Of a stretch of DNA of 64,000 bases, positions 43,296 to 51,642 are shown in pieces. The stretch's first letter is position 1. Each line of letters starts with the position of its first letter. Made by a program: the position numbers and the translations under genes. Under the pieces are notes generated by a model. That model saw only the letters and a program-made list of their open reading frames with translations, had not been told where the DNA came from and searched no databases. The stretch comes from Sphingobacterium paucimobilis HER1398 (GTDB taxonomy: Bacteria > Bacteroidota > Bacteroidia > Sphingobacteriales > Sphingobacteriaceae), in assembly GCF_000416985.1 (NCBI RefSeq), contig NZ_ATDL01000016.1, positions 248,001 to 312,000 on the forward strand, in the 5' to 3' direction.

Positions 43296-43313
43296 TGTTT
43301 TAAGTTGATTGCC

Positions 43314-44366
43314 ATGTATCTGAAAACATTACAAAAATATCTCTTTTTTTTAATTATTGCTTGTTTCATTGTCATAATAGCTTCTTGTAGCCAATCGGAT
43401 ACCGTACAACGTCCGGATGTGTCGAAAGTCAACGTAACGGTCAAGATCGAACGGTTCGATCAGGAATTTAATACCTTGAAAGCCGATGATATTACGCGTA
43501 TGAACAGCCAATGGCAGAAGGAATATCCTTTTTTTTATTTCGATTATATGACTCAGATGCTGGAGGTGGGCGACCCCAGAGACAGTATGTTATTAGTGAG
43601 GCATTTAAAAGAAGTGCTGCAGAAGAAGGATTTTAGAGACCTAGCGGACGCCGTAGCGCGAAAATATCCCGATTTGAGAGAACAGGAGAAAGAGTTGACC
43701 CAGGCGTTCAAATACATTAAGTATTATTTCCCTACCTACAATATACCTCGATTCATCGCTTTTATGGGAGGTTTTTCTTTTCAGACGCCCATAGGGGAAG
43801 ATTATGTGGGTATAGGATTGGATATGTTCTTAGGAGCAGACTCTAAGTTTTATCCGGCACTGGTACGCTCTATACCCTTATATATGTCCCGTCGATTTAC
43901 CCCCGAGAATATAACGCCTCGTATTGTGGAGACTGTTTTGAGAGAAGAGCTTCTCCCTCAGGATAATCTTAATCAGAATACCTTGCAGCATATGGTGTAT
44001 AATGGCAAGATATTGTATGCTATGGATGTTATGTTGGAAGATGCTTCTGATGAGACGAAGATAGGATATACCACGGAGCAGCTTGCTTGGGCCAAGAAAT
44101 ATCAAGCTGACATCTGGGCATGGTTCCTTCAGGAAGGATTGCTTTATGATACGGATTACTTAAAGACTCAAAAATATTTTACCGATGCGCCCTTTACTCC
44201 CGAGTTGGGTGAAAATAATGAATCGGCACCAAAATTGGGATCTTACATCGGGTGGATGATGGTACGTAAATACATGGCACGCCATCCTGAACTTGATCTG
44301 CTTAAGCTTTTTCAACAAGAGAATGCGCAAGAGATTCTAGAAGAGTCTAAATTTAAAGGAAAATAA
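43314..44366 (+). CDS. gldB: Gliding motility lipoprotein GldB
   Basis: GldB is a lipoprotein needed for gliding and linked to the type IX secretion machinery in Flavobacterium; homologues are found in non-gliding Bacteroidota too. From the ATG at 43314 the protein has 350 residues with a lipoprotein signal (lipobox IASC, Cys25), then VKIERFDQEFNTL, PTYNIPRFIAFMGGFSFQ, GIGLDMFLGADSKFYPAL, YMSRRFTPENITPRIVE and SYIGWMMVRKYMARHPE, all typical of the family. An in-frame TTG at 43293 would add seven residues and is unlikely. In Flavobacterium gldC follows; here the next gene is convergent and unrelated. Confidence 0.88.
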   Translation: MYLKTLQKYLFFLIIACFIVIIASCSQSDTVQRPDVSKVNVTVKIERFDQEFNTLKADDITRMNSQWQKEYPFFYFDYMTQMLEVGDPRDSMLLVRHLKEVLQKKDFRDLADAVARKYPDLREQEKELTQAFKYIKYYFPTYNIPRFIAFMGGFSFQTPIGEDYVGIGLDMFLGADSKFYPALVRSIPLYMSRRFTPENITPRIVETVLREELLPQDNLNQNTLQHMVYNGKILYAMDVMLEDASDETKIGYTTEQLAWAKKYQADIWAWFLQEGLLYDTDYLKTQKYFTDAPFTPELGENNESAPKLGSYIGWMMVRKYMARHPELDLLKLFQQENAQEILEESKFKGK

Positions 44367-44377
44367 TAAGTTTGTCC

Positions 44378-45028
44378 CTAAGCTGTAACTGTACCGACAT
44401 AAATGCTGTCGATTATTCGGTCACTACGGTCGACAGCGACAAAGCCTAAGTGTATGTGATAGACTTCTCCGTTAGTACTGGGAGAAAGATGTATCTGTTC
44501 CTGCTTATCCTCCAATGTTTTGTCTAGGGTATGTCCCAATATGCTATTTTTATCTGAATCAGGAATAGCTACAAATAAGGAACGAAAAGAAGCGAGGTCT
44601 AAATCCCTGACGATTTTTGGGTTGTAATCCCAATTGCAGGTGACAATTCCTTCTTCATAAGTCAATGTCACTTCTTTTAGCGGAGATACTATCCCTTTAC
44701 TGATATGAAATAAGGAATGGTCGATGTAAAAACCATCTTCATCAGATTGTACTGCATTATTTAGGGTATAGGACATGGCCGAATTGAAAGCCGTCTGATT
44801 TTGCTTATAATTATGAAAACCAAGCCTTATGACATTGCTTAACGGGCTTAAGAAATTTTGTGCAAGTCTAAATTTTCCCCGATTTTTGTTCTCTTCGGGT
44901 GACAGTTTACGCTTCTTATTAACTCGAGGTCTGCTTCTTACGCAGTCTTTATCTTTCCATTTGTAATACACGAGAGGCCCGACTTTCCCCTTGGCAGAGC
45001 CCATAGGGCCATTTTCTGTTCTTCCCAT
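44378..45028 (-). CDS. DUF6266 family protein, unknown function
   Basis: A 216-residue cytoplasmic-looking protein with the start typical of DUF6266: MGRTENGPMGSAKGKVGPLV followed by YYKWKDKDCVRSRPRVNKKRKLSPEEN, which is strongly basic and Gly-rich. The rest has predicted beta structure (VTLTYEEGIVTCNWDY; VYHIHLGFVAVDRSDRIIDSIYVG). As far as I recall, such proteins are common and often multi-copy in Sphingobacteriales; no function is known. It lies tail to tail with gldB (11 bases) with no terminator between. An array of 11-bp repeats lies 130 bases upstream. Nucleic-acid binding by the basic N-terminus is possible but unproven. Confidence 0.72.
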   Translation of the reverse strand: MGRTENGPMGSAKGKVGPLVYYKWKDKDCVRSRPRVNKKRKLSPEENKNRGKFRLAQNFLSPLSNVIRLGFHNYKQNQTAFNSAMSYTLNNAVQSDEDGFYIDHSLFHISKGIVSPLKEVTLTYEEGIVTCNWDYNPKIVRDLDLASFRSLFVAIPDSDKNSILGHTLDKTLEDKQEQIHLSPSTNGEVYHIHLGFVAVDRSDRIIDSIYVGTVTA

Positions 45029-45157
45029 ATTGTTTTAAGTTTAATTAGTTGATACTAATATACTAATATCCAGGGAATACGTTCTTACCTACTTATAATC
45101 TAAAAAGAAATATAATAGGATATAATAAGGAGATAACAAGTGTTTTATTCGGTTATA

Positions 45158-45212
45158 TCCGAATGAAGTCCGTACTATCTCCGAGCAAAGTCCGAATAAA
45201 GTCCTTGTTAAA
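45158..45212. repeat. Tandem repeat with exact 11-bp period
   Basis: Five consecutive 11-base units, each starting TCC: TCCGAATGAAG, TCCGTACTATC, TCCGAGCAAAG, TCCGAATAAAG, TCCTTGTTAAA. Units 1, 3 and 4 are near-identical (TCCGANNAAG type); units 2 and 5 keep only the start. The period of one helical turn puts all TCC(G) blocks on one face of the DNA. It lies 130-185 bases upstream of the DUF6266 start. An operator array for a polymerising regulator is one possibility. Confidence 0.7.
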
Positions 45213-45302
45213 TTATAAGATGTGCCCCAGATGGTATCAAGTTAATTCCTGGGGGGGCGAGAAAGATCTGTATTTGGAAGAGTGGGGACAAGTGGAAACA
45301 AT

Positions 45303-45338
45303 AAAGCACAGTGCCTAAGAAATTGAGCCCTGTGCTTT
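45303..45338 (-). terminator. Terminator after the FKBP lipoprotein gene
   Basis: Stem AAAGCACAG/CTGTGCTTT (45303-45311 and 45330-45338), loop 18 bases, followed on the minus strand by a T-rich stretch. It lies 33 bases past the stop at 45371. Confidence 0.72.
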
Positions 45339-45370
45339 TATCTTTTATTGTTGTTTAATTTAGACTGCTA

Positions 45371-45967
45371 TTATTTATTTGGATTATGATCTTTTATGCT
45401 GACCACTTCAATTTCAAAATATAAAGGGGAATTAGCAGGTATAGTACCGATGGACCTATTACCATAGGCAAAATAAGAAGGAGTAATTATTCTTATTTTG
45501 CTCCCTTTTTGTAGTCCTTTTAAGGTGAGACCGCCAATTTTATGTTCGCCTATGCTTTTAGGCATAAATGCATAGTACCAAGCAGAAATATAGTCTGTTG
45601 TTTTTCCTGACATTCCGGCTTCAGAAGTATTACTGTCAAAAACGGTTTCATTAGATATTAACTTGCCTGTATAGCGGACCGTAATATCAGCAGGACGAAT
45701 CATTTTCGTGTTATATCCGTTATAGATAGTGTCGACAACTTTATATTCGTAGCTTCCTTCTTCTCCTGGGTTCATTACTTCAAACCATATTCCTGTGGTG
45801 TCACTAGAAATGTTCATATTGGGGTATTTACTTTTAGCATATGTTGCTATTATCCCCTTTTCTTCTTCAAATCTAGCAGCTGCGTCAAAAGTGTCTTCGG
45901 TTTTATTACAAGAGCTGATGGCAAATAAGGTAAAGGCAAAAACGATATAAGCGAGTATTTTTTTCAT
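45371..45967 (-). CDS. FKBP-type peptidyl-prolyl isomerase lipoprotein
   Basis: A 198-residue lipoprotein (lipobox ISSC, Cys20) with a C-terminal FKBP domain. That domain would catalyse proline cis/trans isomerisation in the periplasm: DITVRYTGKLISNETVFDSN, IGEHKIGGLTLKGLQKGSKIRIITPSYFAYG and IPANSPLYFEIEVVSI. The core resembles GldI-type FKBPs, which assist gliding/T9SS proteins in Flavobacterium, and gldB is close by, but the sequence alone does not prove it is GldI. Some active-site aromatic residues are hard to place. It follows a second FKBP lipoprotein by 65 bases. Confidence 0.8.
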   Translation of the reverse strand: MKKILAYIVFAFTLFAISSCNKTEDTFDAAARFEEEKGIIATYAKSKYPNMNISSDTTGIWFEVMNPGEEGSYEYKVVDTIYNGYNTKMIRPADITVRYTGKLISNETVFDSNTSEAGMSGKTTDYISAWYYAFMPKSIGEHKIGGLTLKGLQKGSKIRIITPSYFAYGNRSIGTIPANSPLYFEIEVVSIKDHNPNK

Positions 45968-46032
45968 GAGGAATTTGTTAATTAAAAAAAGAGAAGGCTG
46001 AAACCTTCTCTTGAAATTATGTTTTTATTTAC

Positions 46033-46707
46033 TTATTGAATTTCCATGATGTCAAACTCGTAAACTAAAGGAGAGTTTGCAGGGATATCTTTTAAAAAGA
46101 CCTTTCCATCTGCTTTTTTAGCAAGAGAGCCGTAAGCATAGAGAGAAGGGACTATTACTCTTATTTTGCTGCCTTTTTTCTGTCCCTTTTCGGTAAGTCC
46201 TTTATAAGGAATAATATTTCCGTTTACTTTATTTTGTGACGGGAAAAGGGAGATAATCCAAGCCTCTGTAAAAGGGTTAGGGGTATTAGGGTTCGACATA
46301 TTATATTTGCCGCCTTCCAAATCTGATTGTACAGCATCTCCACCTGTCAATAAATGGACATTGTATTTAAGTTTCCATTCAGGCGCGATAGGGTTGTTTG
46401 ACGAATTGAATTTGTACTCATAAGAATCATCTGTAGCTTCATTAAGTATTGCATAGTGTATTCCTCTTGGCGTTTTTTTGTCTAAAAAGTAGAAAGGATA
46501 TGTTAATGTGTCTGCAATCCATGTTACATCACTATTCTCAGACATGTATTCGTCAATCTTAATTTTTTCTGCACGTAATAGAGAATCGATATAACGGTCT
46601 ACTTTTAATGCTTCTCCTTCATAATCATAATCGTCTTTTTTATTACACGACACAAACACAATCGCTCCAAGCGCAGCAAACAATACGGTTTTAAATAGAT
46701 TTTTCAT
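46033..46707 (-). CDS. Second FKBP-type isomerase-like lipoprotein
   Basis: A 224-residue lipoprotein from the ATG at 46707 (MKNLFKTVLFAALGAIVFVSC; lipobox FVSC, Cys21). A longer reading from 46761 would hide the signal peptide. The C-terminal part has the FKBP end KGLTEKGQKKGSKIRVIVPSLYAYG and IPANSPLVYEFDIMEI. The N-terminal FKBP half is divergent: the usual VxYxGxLxDGxxFDSS segment is replaced by KLKYNVHLLTGGDAVQSD, so catalysis is doubtful. It is a paralogue of the next gene, and the two are tandem and co-oriented. Confidence 0.78.
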   Translation of the reverse strand: MKNLFKTVLFAALGAIVFVSCNKKDDYDYEGEALKVDRYIDSLLRAEKIKIDEYMSENSDVTWIADTLTYPFYFLDKKTPRGIHYAILNEATDDSYEYKFNSSNNPIAPEWKLKYNVHLLTGGDAVQSDLEGGKYNMSNPNTPNPFTEAWIISLFPSQNKVNGNIIPYKGLTEKGQKKGSKIRVIVPSLYAYGSLAKKADGKVFLKDIPANSPLVYEFDIMEIQ

Positions 46708-46962
46708 TGAATATAAGTTGTTTTTAAATGGCAATGAATCTTTCATAAATGAAGGTTTCATTAGTATAAATAATTTTTTAGTTGTCCCATGTAAATACAG
46801 GTTTCTCTCTCCTCTATGTACATATTTTGATTTTAAAATTGTTGTTTAGGTTCTAAAACGGTAAAAATAACAATAGCGCTACACAATTCTGTTAAAATTA
46901 GTGAAATTTTAATAATTGTGTTGATAATGAGGTTGTTTGTTCTAAAAATAAAAGACCGAACT

Positions 46963-47463
46963 TTAATGTTCAGCCTTTTCTAATGTATCTATCAGCTCAT
47001 TTATTTGGTATGGTCGCAGTACTCCTCCATGACGGAATAGGACTTGATAATCTTTATCCAGCAATATCCATGTGGGATAGGCTAACCGATCAGGACCGTT
47101 TAAGGTGACTGCCAATTCATGCGTGCCAATATTGGCGCCAGTGGGCTTGTACACGTAGTCTTTGCCTTGAAAACGGATAGTTTCCTTGCTTTCTGCATCA
47201 AACTCAATGTAATGAAACAGATTGCCCTTTTCGATAAACTTCTTGTTTTTGCGTACCTGCTGTTTTTGCATTTGACAATACTGGCACCAATCGGTAGAGA
47301 GCAGTATCAGTACAGGTTTAGGAGCTTGGATCATTACGCTGTCAAGAGACATTATAGCTACAGGTTTTATTTGTGACAGACCATTGTCTGTCACAAATAA
47401 ACCTATTAAAAGGAGTAAATTACGTGTATAGGATAAATATTTCTCCATTAACAATGTTACCAT
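46963..47463 (-). CDS. Secreted thioredoxin-like protein
   Basis: A 166-residue protein with a signal peptide and a thioredoxin fold whose active site is DWCQYCQMQ (CxxC), preceded by KPVLILLSTDW. The cis-Pro region is AYPTWILLDKDYQVLFRHGG. It probably acts in the periplasm as a reductase or chaperone for Cys-containing proteins or metals. It begins 6 bases after the TonB receptor gene ends, so the two are coupled; the receptor's N-terminal region has a CSIC motif that might be a partner. The ATG at 47448 (MEKYLSY) is an alternative start. Confidence 0.78.
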   Translation of the reverse strand: MVTLLMEKYLSYTRNLLLLIGLFVTDNGLSQIKPVAIMSLDSVMIQAPKPVLILLSTDWCQYCQMQKQQVRKNKKFIEKGNLFHYIEFDAESKETIRFQGKDYVYKPTGANIGTHELAVTLNGPDRLAYPTWILLDKDYQVLFRHGGVLRPYQINELIDTLEKAEH

Positions 47464-47469
47464 TAACCA

Positions 47470-49707
47470 TTATCGAAACAGATTATAACGTACTCCTAGG
47501 AAGCCCCGTATTCCTTGATTTGGTCCGTAGACATAGTTCGGGTCAAATGGAGGGAGCGAGTCGTCCTCTATGTTCTCGAATGGGTCATGTGCACGCGAAA
47601 TCAAAAATGGAAGACCTTTTGTCGGCGTCCAGTTCAATAGATTTTTTACACCACCAAATACTTCAAAGCCATTCTTGAAGTGTTTGGTCAACTGAATGTT
47701 CTGTATACTGAACGCTTTTGATTTGTCCGGACGTGGGTCTATATAATCATCATGTGTCAATACCGGCAATCGCATGGGGCCAATGACATTGCCCGTATAG
47801 TCAATGCTAAGTCCAATTGGTTTTATTTTATAGCCAATTGTCCAAGTACCCATAAACTTCTCGGTCAGCATCTGCCATTCCCTAATGTCGTTCTCTTCAC
47901 TGTATACATCCATTAGTGTACCGCCTATCATTGCCTTCAAGCCGCTATGATGTGCCCAATCCAGGTTAAGGGATATCCCTTTGGATACAGCATGCCCATC
48001 CAGATTGGAGTAGATGATTTTTTTGACATCAGTTTCGTAATCAGGAATGATTTTATTGGTGAAGTAGGTATAGAACGCGGACGCGTCAATGGCGAATACC
48101 GAACCGTTGTCTGCGTAAAATTTCTTCACATAGTTGATGTTCCCGTTCCAGGAAGTTTCTGGTTTCAAATCCTCTTCGAATTCGACATCACGGGCGCCGG
48201 TCAAGGCAGCGTGGTCTTCTGTAAATACGTTGGCTACACGGTATCCGTTACCGATGCCTACACGTAGCACCTGACTTTTGTCTTTCGAGTTCCATTTGTA
48301 ATTACCCCGTGGAGAAACGATGCTCCCGTGGATAGAGTTGTAATCATAGCGCGCTCCCAAAAGCAACTTGTGTTGTGGGTGCAATGTAATTTCATCCTGT
48401 ACGAATAGGCCTGGTAAGTGTGTATGTGAGGTCTCATCGGTAGCAGGAGTATTGTCATCGTAATAAGTGTATCGATAGGCAAGTCCAGTTAGTAAGTCGT
48501 GATTTTTTAATGTTTTGTTCCAAGTTAGCTGACCGAAGAAAATACGTTGGTCTGCCATGTAGGGCGTTTCTCCATAATAACTGTTTTGGTTATGGCCATT
48601 GGCGCTCACCGAAAGCGAGAAGTTCTCGCTGCCAGGCAGGTCGTAGATCCCCATGAGCTCCCAGCGCTTGGTATAAATACTTTCGGCATAGACTTCCTTG
48701 CCACCGCGGTATTTCCTGTTCCATTGCATCTCTCCACCCCAGCGATCTTCATATACATAACGGCCTGCTATGGAAAATGTCTTATTGTCTTTACGGGCGA
48801 AGTTCCACTTGTTGAAAATGGACAGGCGGTCTTGTAAAGTGACGTCTGTGAAATTGTCGTTGTTTTTATCGATCGGGTTGGAGTAGTTAAAGTAATTGAC
48901 ACCCAATAGCGATTGAGCCGATCCGACGTTGAACTTTCCGCCAAGGTCCAGATTGTATTCCTGCCACGTTGTTCCAAATGCCTCTAGGCTAAATAAGGGC
49001 GCATTGGATGGCGCTTTGGTAATGACGTTGATCAGGCCACCAACAGCTTCACTACCGTATAGTGTAGAAGCAGGGCCTTTGACAATCTCGACGCGTTCGA
49101 TCAGGGCTTGAGGGATTCCATTCAAACCGTAAACGGTGGATAGGCCGGATACAATCGGCATACCGTCGATAAGAACCATTGTATATGGCCCCTCTAGACC
49201 ATTGATGTGGATGTCGCCAGTGTTGCAGATGCTGCAGTTGATCTGTGGGCGTACACCGTTGATATTTTGCAACGATTCGAAAATAGTAGGTGCGGGGTTA
49301 GACCGGAAGAACTTCGCGGAATAGACCTCTACGGGAATCGGACTTTCCAGTTTGGAAACTTCTTTGAGCGTACCCGAGACTACCACTTCATCCAAGCTAT
49401 GGTTGTCTTTTTCTAACGTAAATATAGTGCCGCTCTTGTAGGTGTTGTGGTCGATGTTTTGCTGTAGAGAAATATAGCCGATGGCGCGGATGGATAGTTT
49501 ACTCTTTGCCGTTGGCATTTGTAGTTCAAATTTTCCGTCAGTTGCCGTTTTTGTACCGCTTTTATTGCCTTCGAGGCGTACTGTAGCATTTTCTACAGGT
49601 TTGCCATCGGTGTCGTGGACGTAGCCCGTGAGTTGCTGTGCATAGCTGGATAGGCTATGACAAAGTATAAGTATAGCCGTGATTAGGCCATAATATGTTT
49701 TAGACAT
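47470..49707 (-). CDS. TonB-dependent outer-membrane receptor
   Basis: A 745-residue TonB-dependent receptor for active uptake across the outer membrane. Signal peptide (about 1-23), a carboxypeptidase-regulatory-like domain (LTGYVHDTDGKPVENATVRL, about 26-105), the plug (VEVYSAKFFRSNPAPTIFES; GPYTMVLIDGMPIVSG; IERVEIVKGPASTLYGSEAVGG) and a 22-strand-type barrel ending in an aromatic residue (GVRYNLFR region). The plug has CSICNTGDIHINGLEG; the two close Cys may bind metal or form a disulfide. There is no SusD partner, so it is a siderophore/cofactor/metal type rather than a glycan type. The His-rich protein upstream and the thioredoxin downstream favour metal uptake. Confidence 0.88.
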   Translation of the reverse strand: MSKTYYGLITAILILCHSLSSYAQQLTGYVHDTDGKPVENATVRLEGNKSGTKTATDGKFELQMPTAKSKLSIRAIGYISLQQNIDHNTYKSGTIFTLEKDNHSLDEVVVSGTLKEVSKLESPIPVEVYSAKFFRSNPAPTIFESLQNINGVRPQINCSICNTGDIHINGLEGPYTMVLIDGMPIVSGLSTVYGLNGIPQALIERVEIVKGPASTLYGSEAVGGLINVITKAPSNAPLFSLEAFGTTWQEYNLDLGGKFNVGSAQSLLGVNYFNYSNPIDKNNDNFTDVTLQDRLSIFNKWNFARKDNKTFSIAGRYVYEDRWGGEMQWNRKYRGGKEVYAESIYTKRWELMGIYDLPGSENFSLSVSANGHNQNSYYGETPYMADQRIFFGQLTWNKTLKNHDLLTGLAYRYTYYDDNTPATDETSHTHLPGLFVQDEITLHPQHKLLLGARYDYNSIHGSIVSPRGNYKWNSKDKSQVLRVGIGNGYRVANVFTEDHAALTGARDVEFEEDLKPETSWNGNINYVKKFYADNGSVFAIDASAFYTYFTNKIIPDYETDVKKIIYSNLDGHAVSKGISLNLDWAHHSGLKAMIGGTLMDVYSEENDIREWQMLTEKFMGTWTIGYKIKPIGLSIDYTGNVIGPMRLPVLTHDDYIDPRPDKSKAFSIQNIQLTKHFKNGFEVFGGVKNLLNWTPTKGLPFLISRAHDPFENIEDDSLPPFDPNYVYGPNQGIRGFLGVRYNLFR

Positions 49708-49938
49708 AATAATATGTAATGCTTGTTTTAGCTAATAAATTGTTGATATATTGGGAATAAGGAGATAGGTCTTTCAAAATATACAACGTACTGTGTGGTT
49801 AGCACTACTATGCAATCCGTCTTGATAGCGTGCCTTAACTATACAGTAAAGTGTTTATTGAAAAAATATATCCTTATCGAAGATTACACAATAATAATGT
49901 GTGTAATCGAGTTGATTCTTTCAAATAAAGTAGAATCG
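49708..49938 (-). promoter_or_regulatory. TonB receptor upstream region
   Basis: A 231-base gap between the His-rich gene and the receptor, AT-rich and without an ORF. It contains the GATTACACA inverted repeat (49882-49908) and, nearer the receptor, TATATTTTG on the minus strand (about 49784), close to the -7 consensus. It looks like a regulated promoter. Confidence 0.45.
49882..49908. promoter_or_regulatory. Palindrome GATTACACA-N9-TGTGTAATC
   Basis: Perfect 9-bp arms (49882-49890 and 49900-49908) with a 9-base AT-rich spacer, 27 bp in all. Size and symmetry fit a dimeric regulator of the Fur/Zur or TetR kind. Its position before a TonB receptor in a candidate metal module suggests metal control, but no consensus is known to me for this group. 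Confidence 0.5.
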
Positions 49939-50307
49939 CTAAAAAAGCGCCGGTGGTCCCCGGAGATAGGTGTCTAAGTATTTAGTGAAATGATACGTTT
50001 TGGAATAAAACGCATAGGTAATATAATTGAACTCTTGAAAAAATGGTGCTTCAAATACATCGAATACCGTTTCAATAAAAGCTCCGTGGAAGACGACGTT
50101 GAGAAATTGAATTTCTGCATCGTTTTTATGGTGGTGCTTGTCTTTCTTTTTCTTGGTAAAGTCGTAAGGGTGAATGTGTGTTATAATCTCCCCTTTAGAG
50201 GTTACCTCTTTGTGCATAAACACTATTCCACTGATCACAATGACAGACATCCACCCCGCTAGGAGGTAGGCAAAAAGACTGCGATATCGTGAAACAGTGT
50301 GTAGCAC
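49939..50307 (-). CDS. Small His-rich membrane-anchored protein
   Basis: I do not recognise a named family. The 122 residues start at a GTG 8 bases after the panD stop, with one N-terminal membrane segment (about 11-32, LFAYLLAGWMSVIVISGIVF) that may be an uncleaved anchor. The outside part has HIH (44-46), a run of four Lys and HHH (58-60), then more His and Phe/Tyr, ending RGPPALF. His clusters of this kind bind Zn, Cu, Ni or Co. It lies between panD and a TonB receptor. A later ATG (residue 20) would destroy the membrane segment, so GTG is preferred. Confidence 0.6.
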   Translation of the reverse strand: MLHTVSRYRSLFAYLLAGWMSVIVISGIVFMHKEVTSKGEIITHIHPYDFTKKKKDKHHHKNDAEIQFLNVVFHGAFIETVFDVFEAPFFQEFNYITYAFYSKTYHFTKYLDTYLRGPPALF

Positions 50308-50315
50308 TATAGTTG

Positions 50316-50666
50316 TTATTTGATCAAGCGGTTATGGTCATCTGGAAATACCAGCCTTGGCTCATGAGTGCGTGCTTCTTCGCGGTCCATCAGTGCATAA
50401 GAGATAATGATAACGATATCTCCTACTTGGACCAATCTAGCAGCGGCGCCGTTAAGGCATATTGTTCCAGAGCCACGTTCGCCAGGAATCACATAAGTTT
50501 CTAAGCGAGCTCCGTTATTGTTGTTCACGATCTGTACTTTCTCGTTTGCTAGAATATCTGCAGCTTCCATTAAGTCCTGGTCAATGGTGATGCTTCCCAC
50601 ATAATTCAACTCAGCCTGTGTGACACGGGCCCGATGAATCTTCGACTTCATTACTTCAATCATCAT
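50316..50666 (-). CDS. panD: Aspartate 1-decarboxylase
   Basis: It makes beta-alanine for pantothenate. It is a pyruvoyl enzyme made as a zymogen that cleaves itself between Gly24 and Ser25 in [11 protein letters not shown]. The 116 residues match the family throughout ([67 protein letters not shown]). It follows panC by 56 bases and precedes the His-rich gene by 8. Confidence 0.95.
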   Translation of the reverse strand: MMIEVMKSKIHRARVTQAELNYVGSITIDQDLMEAADILANEKVQIVNNNNGARLETYVIPGERGSGTICLNGAAARLVQVGDIVIIISYALMDREEARTHEPRLVFPDDHNRLIK

Positions 50667-50722
50667 AATACAAAATTAGCTTTTATCTCGTTAAAATTTT
50701 TGGATAAAATGTTATTTAATCG

Positions 50723-51571
50723 TTACATGTTTAATAGCATGTTATCTATAAGGCGTACCCCCTCTATCCATGCGGCTACCAGAGCGACATATTCTTTCGT
50801 ATTGTCCTTGTCCATCGCTTGCTGTAGTGTTCGTGTTTCGCATATCGCGAAATACTCCAATGTAAGAGTGGAAGTTGCAGTGATGCTGGCAGTTGCTTCT
50901 TGTTGGAGCTGTTCAAGCGACTTTTGTCCGAAGTTGTTCCGAGTTTGTTCGAGAGTACGATATAAAACCAATGCATCTTCTTTTCCCTTCTCCGAAAGTC
51001 TACTGTTTCTAGAGCTGAGGGCGAGCCCTTTTTCGCTACGGACAGTAGGACCTATTTTTAAAGAAATCGGAAGCTGTTTAAGGTCTATCATATGTTGGAT
51101 GACCATGACTTGTTGGAAGTCCTTTTGACCAAAACAAGCAATGTCGGGTTGTACCAGGTTGAACAATTTATAAACAATCTGGGTGACACCTTGAAAATGG
51201 CCCGGCCGTTTTGCTCCTTCCCATAGGTTGTCCAGCTCTCCGAGATCTATCTCCCATATTTCGTCAGACGAGGGATACATCTCATCGACCGTAGGTAGGA
51301 ATAGTATATCACAGGTTTCACCTTTTAACAAGGCGATGTCATTTTCTATAGGGCGTGGATATTTTTCTAAATCCTGGGGGTCGTTGAATTGGGTCGGGTT
51401 TACAAATATGCTACACACGACTATATCAGCTGAATTTTTCGCTTCCCGTATCAATGACAAATGTCCCTCATGTAAGGCGCCCATAGTGGGTACCAATGCA
51501 ATCTTTTTATGGGCCTTGCGCAATGTGTGCAAGTGGTCCTGGAGCTCGTTTTTTGTGCTGTATATTTCCAT
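50723..51571 (-). CDS. panC: Pantothenate synthetase
   Basis: It joins pantoate and beta-alanine with ATP. The protein shows VPTMGALHEGHLSLIREAK (the HxGH nucleotidyl-transferase motif), VVCSIFVNPTQFNDPQDLEKYPR, FGQKDFQQVMVIQHM (the KD motif) and LALSSRNSRLSE (KMSKS-like loop). I use the ATG at 51571 (MEIYST), which puts PTMG at residue 28 as in E. coli PanC; an ATG three codons upstream (51580) is also possible. It is divergent from the GT5-like gene and forms a panC-panD unit. Confidence 0.94.
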   Translation of the reverse strand: MEIYSTKNELQDHLHTLRKAHKKIALVPTMGALHEGHLSLIREAKNSADIVVCSIFVNPTQFNDPQDLEKYPRPIENDIALLKGETCDILFLPTVDEMYPSSDEIWEIDLGELDNLWEGAKRPGHFQGVTQIVYKLFNLVQPDIACFGQKDFQQVMVIQHMIDLKQLPISLKIGPTVRSEKGLALSSRNSRLSEKGKEDALVLYRTLEQTRNNFGQKSLEQLQQEATASITATSTLTLEYFAICETRTLQQAMDKDNTKEYVALVAAWIEGVRLIDNMLLNM

Positions 51572-51642
51572 CGTTAGCATGGTAAAATAGGGGGCAAAAT
51601 TGCATAATATATTTGGATTTAGAAAGGTCTAATTTTTAATGA

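Larger units (their letters stand above)
45029..45370. other. Intergenic region with repeats, upstream of the DUF6266 gene
   Basis: This 342-base gap holds an 8-bp direct repeat (ATACTAAT twice, about 45053-45070), the 11-bp-period array (45158-45212), a CCCCAG/CTGGGG inverted repeat (about 45225-45254) and the terminator of the FKBP gene (45303-45338). There is no ORF of note. Confidence 0.6.

Noticed and set aside
45158..45212. The 11-bp array as a CRISPR array
   Set aside because: Units are 11 bases with no spacers and no cas genes nearby; it is a short tandem repeat.
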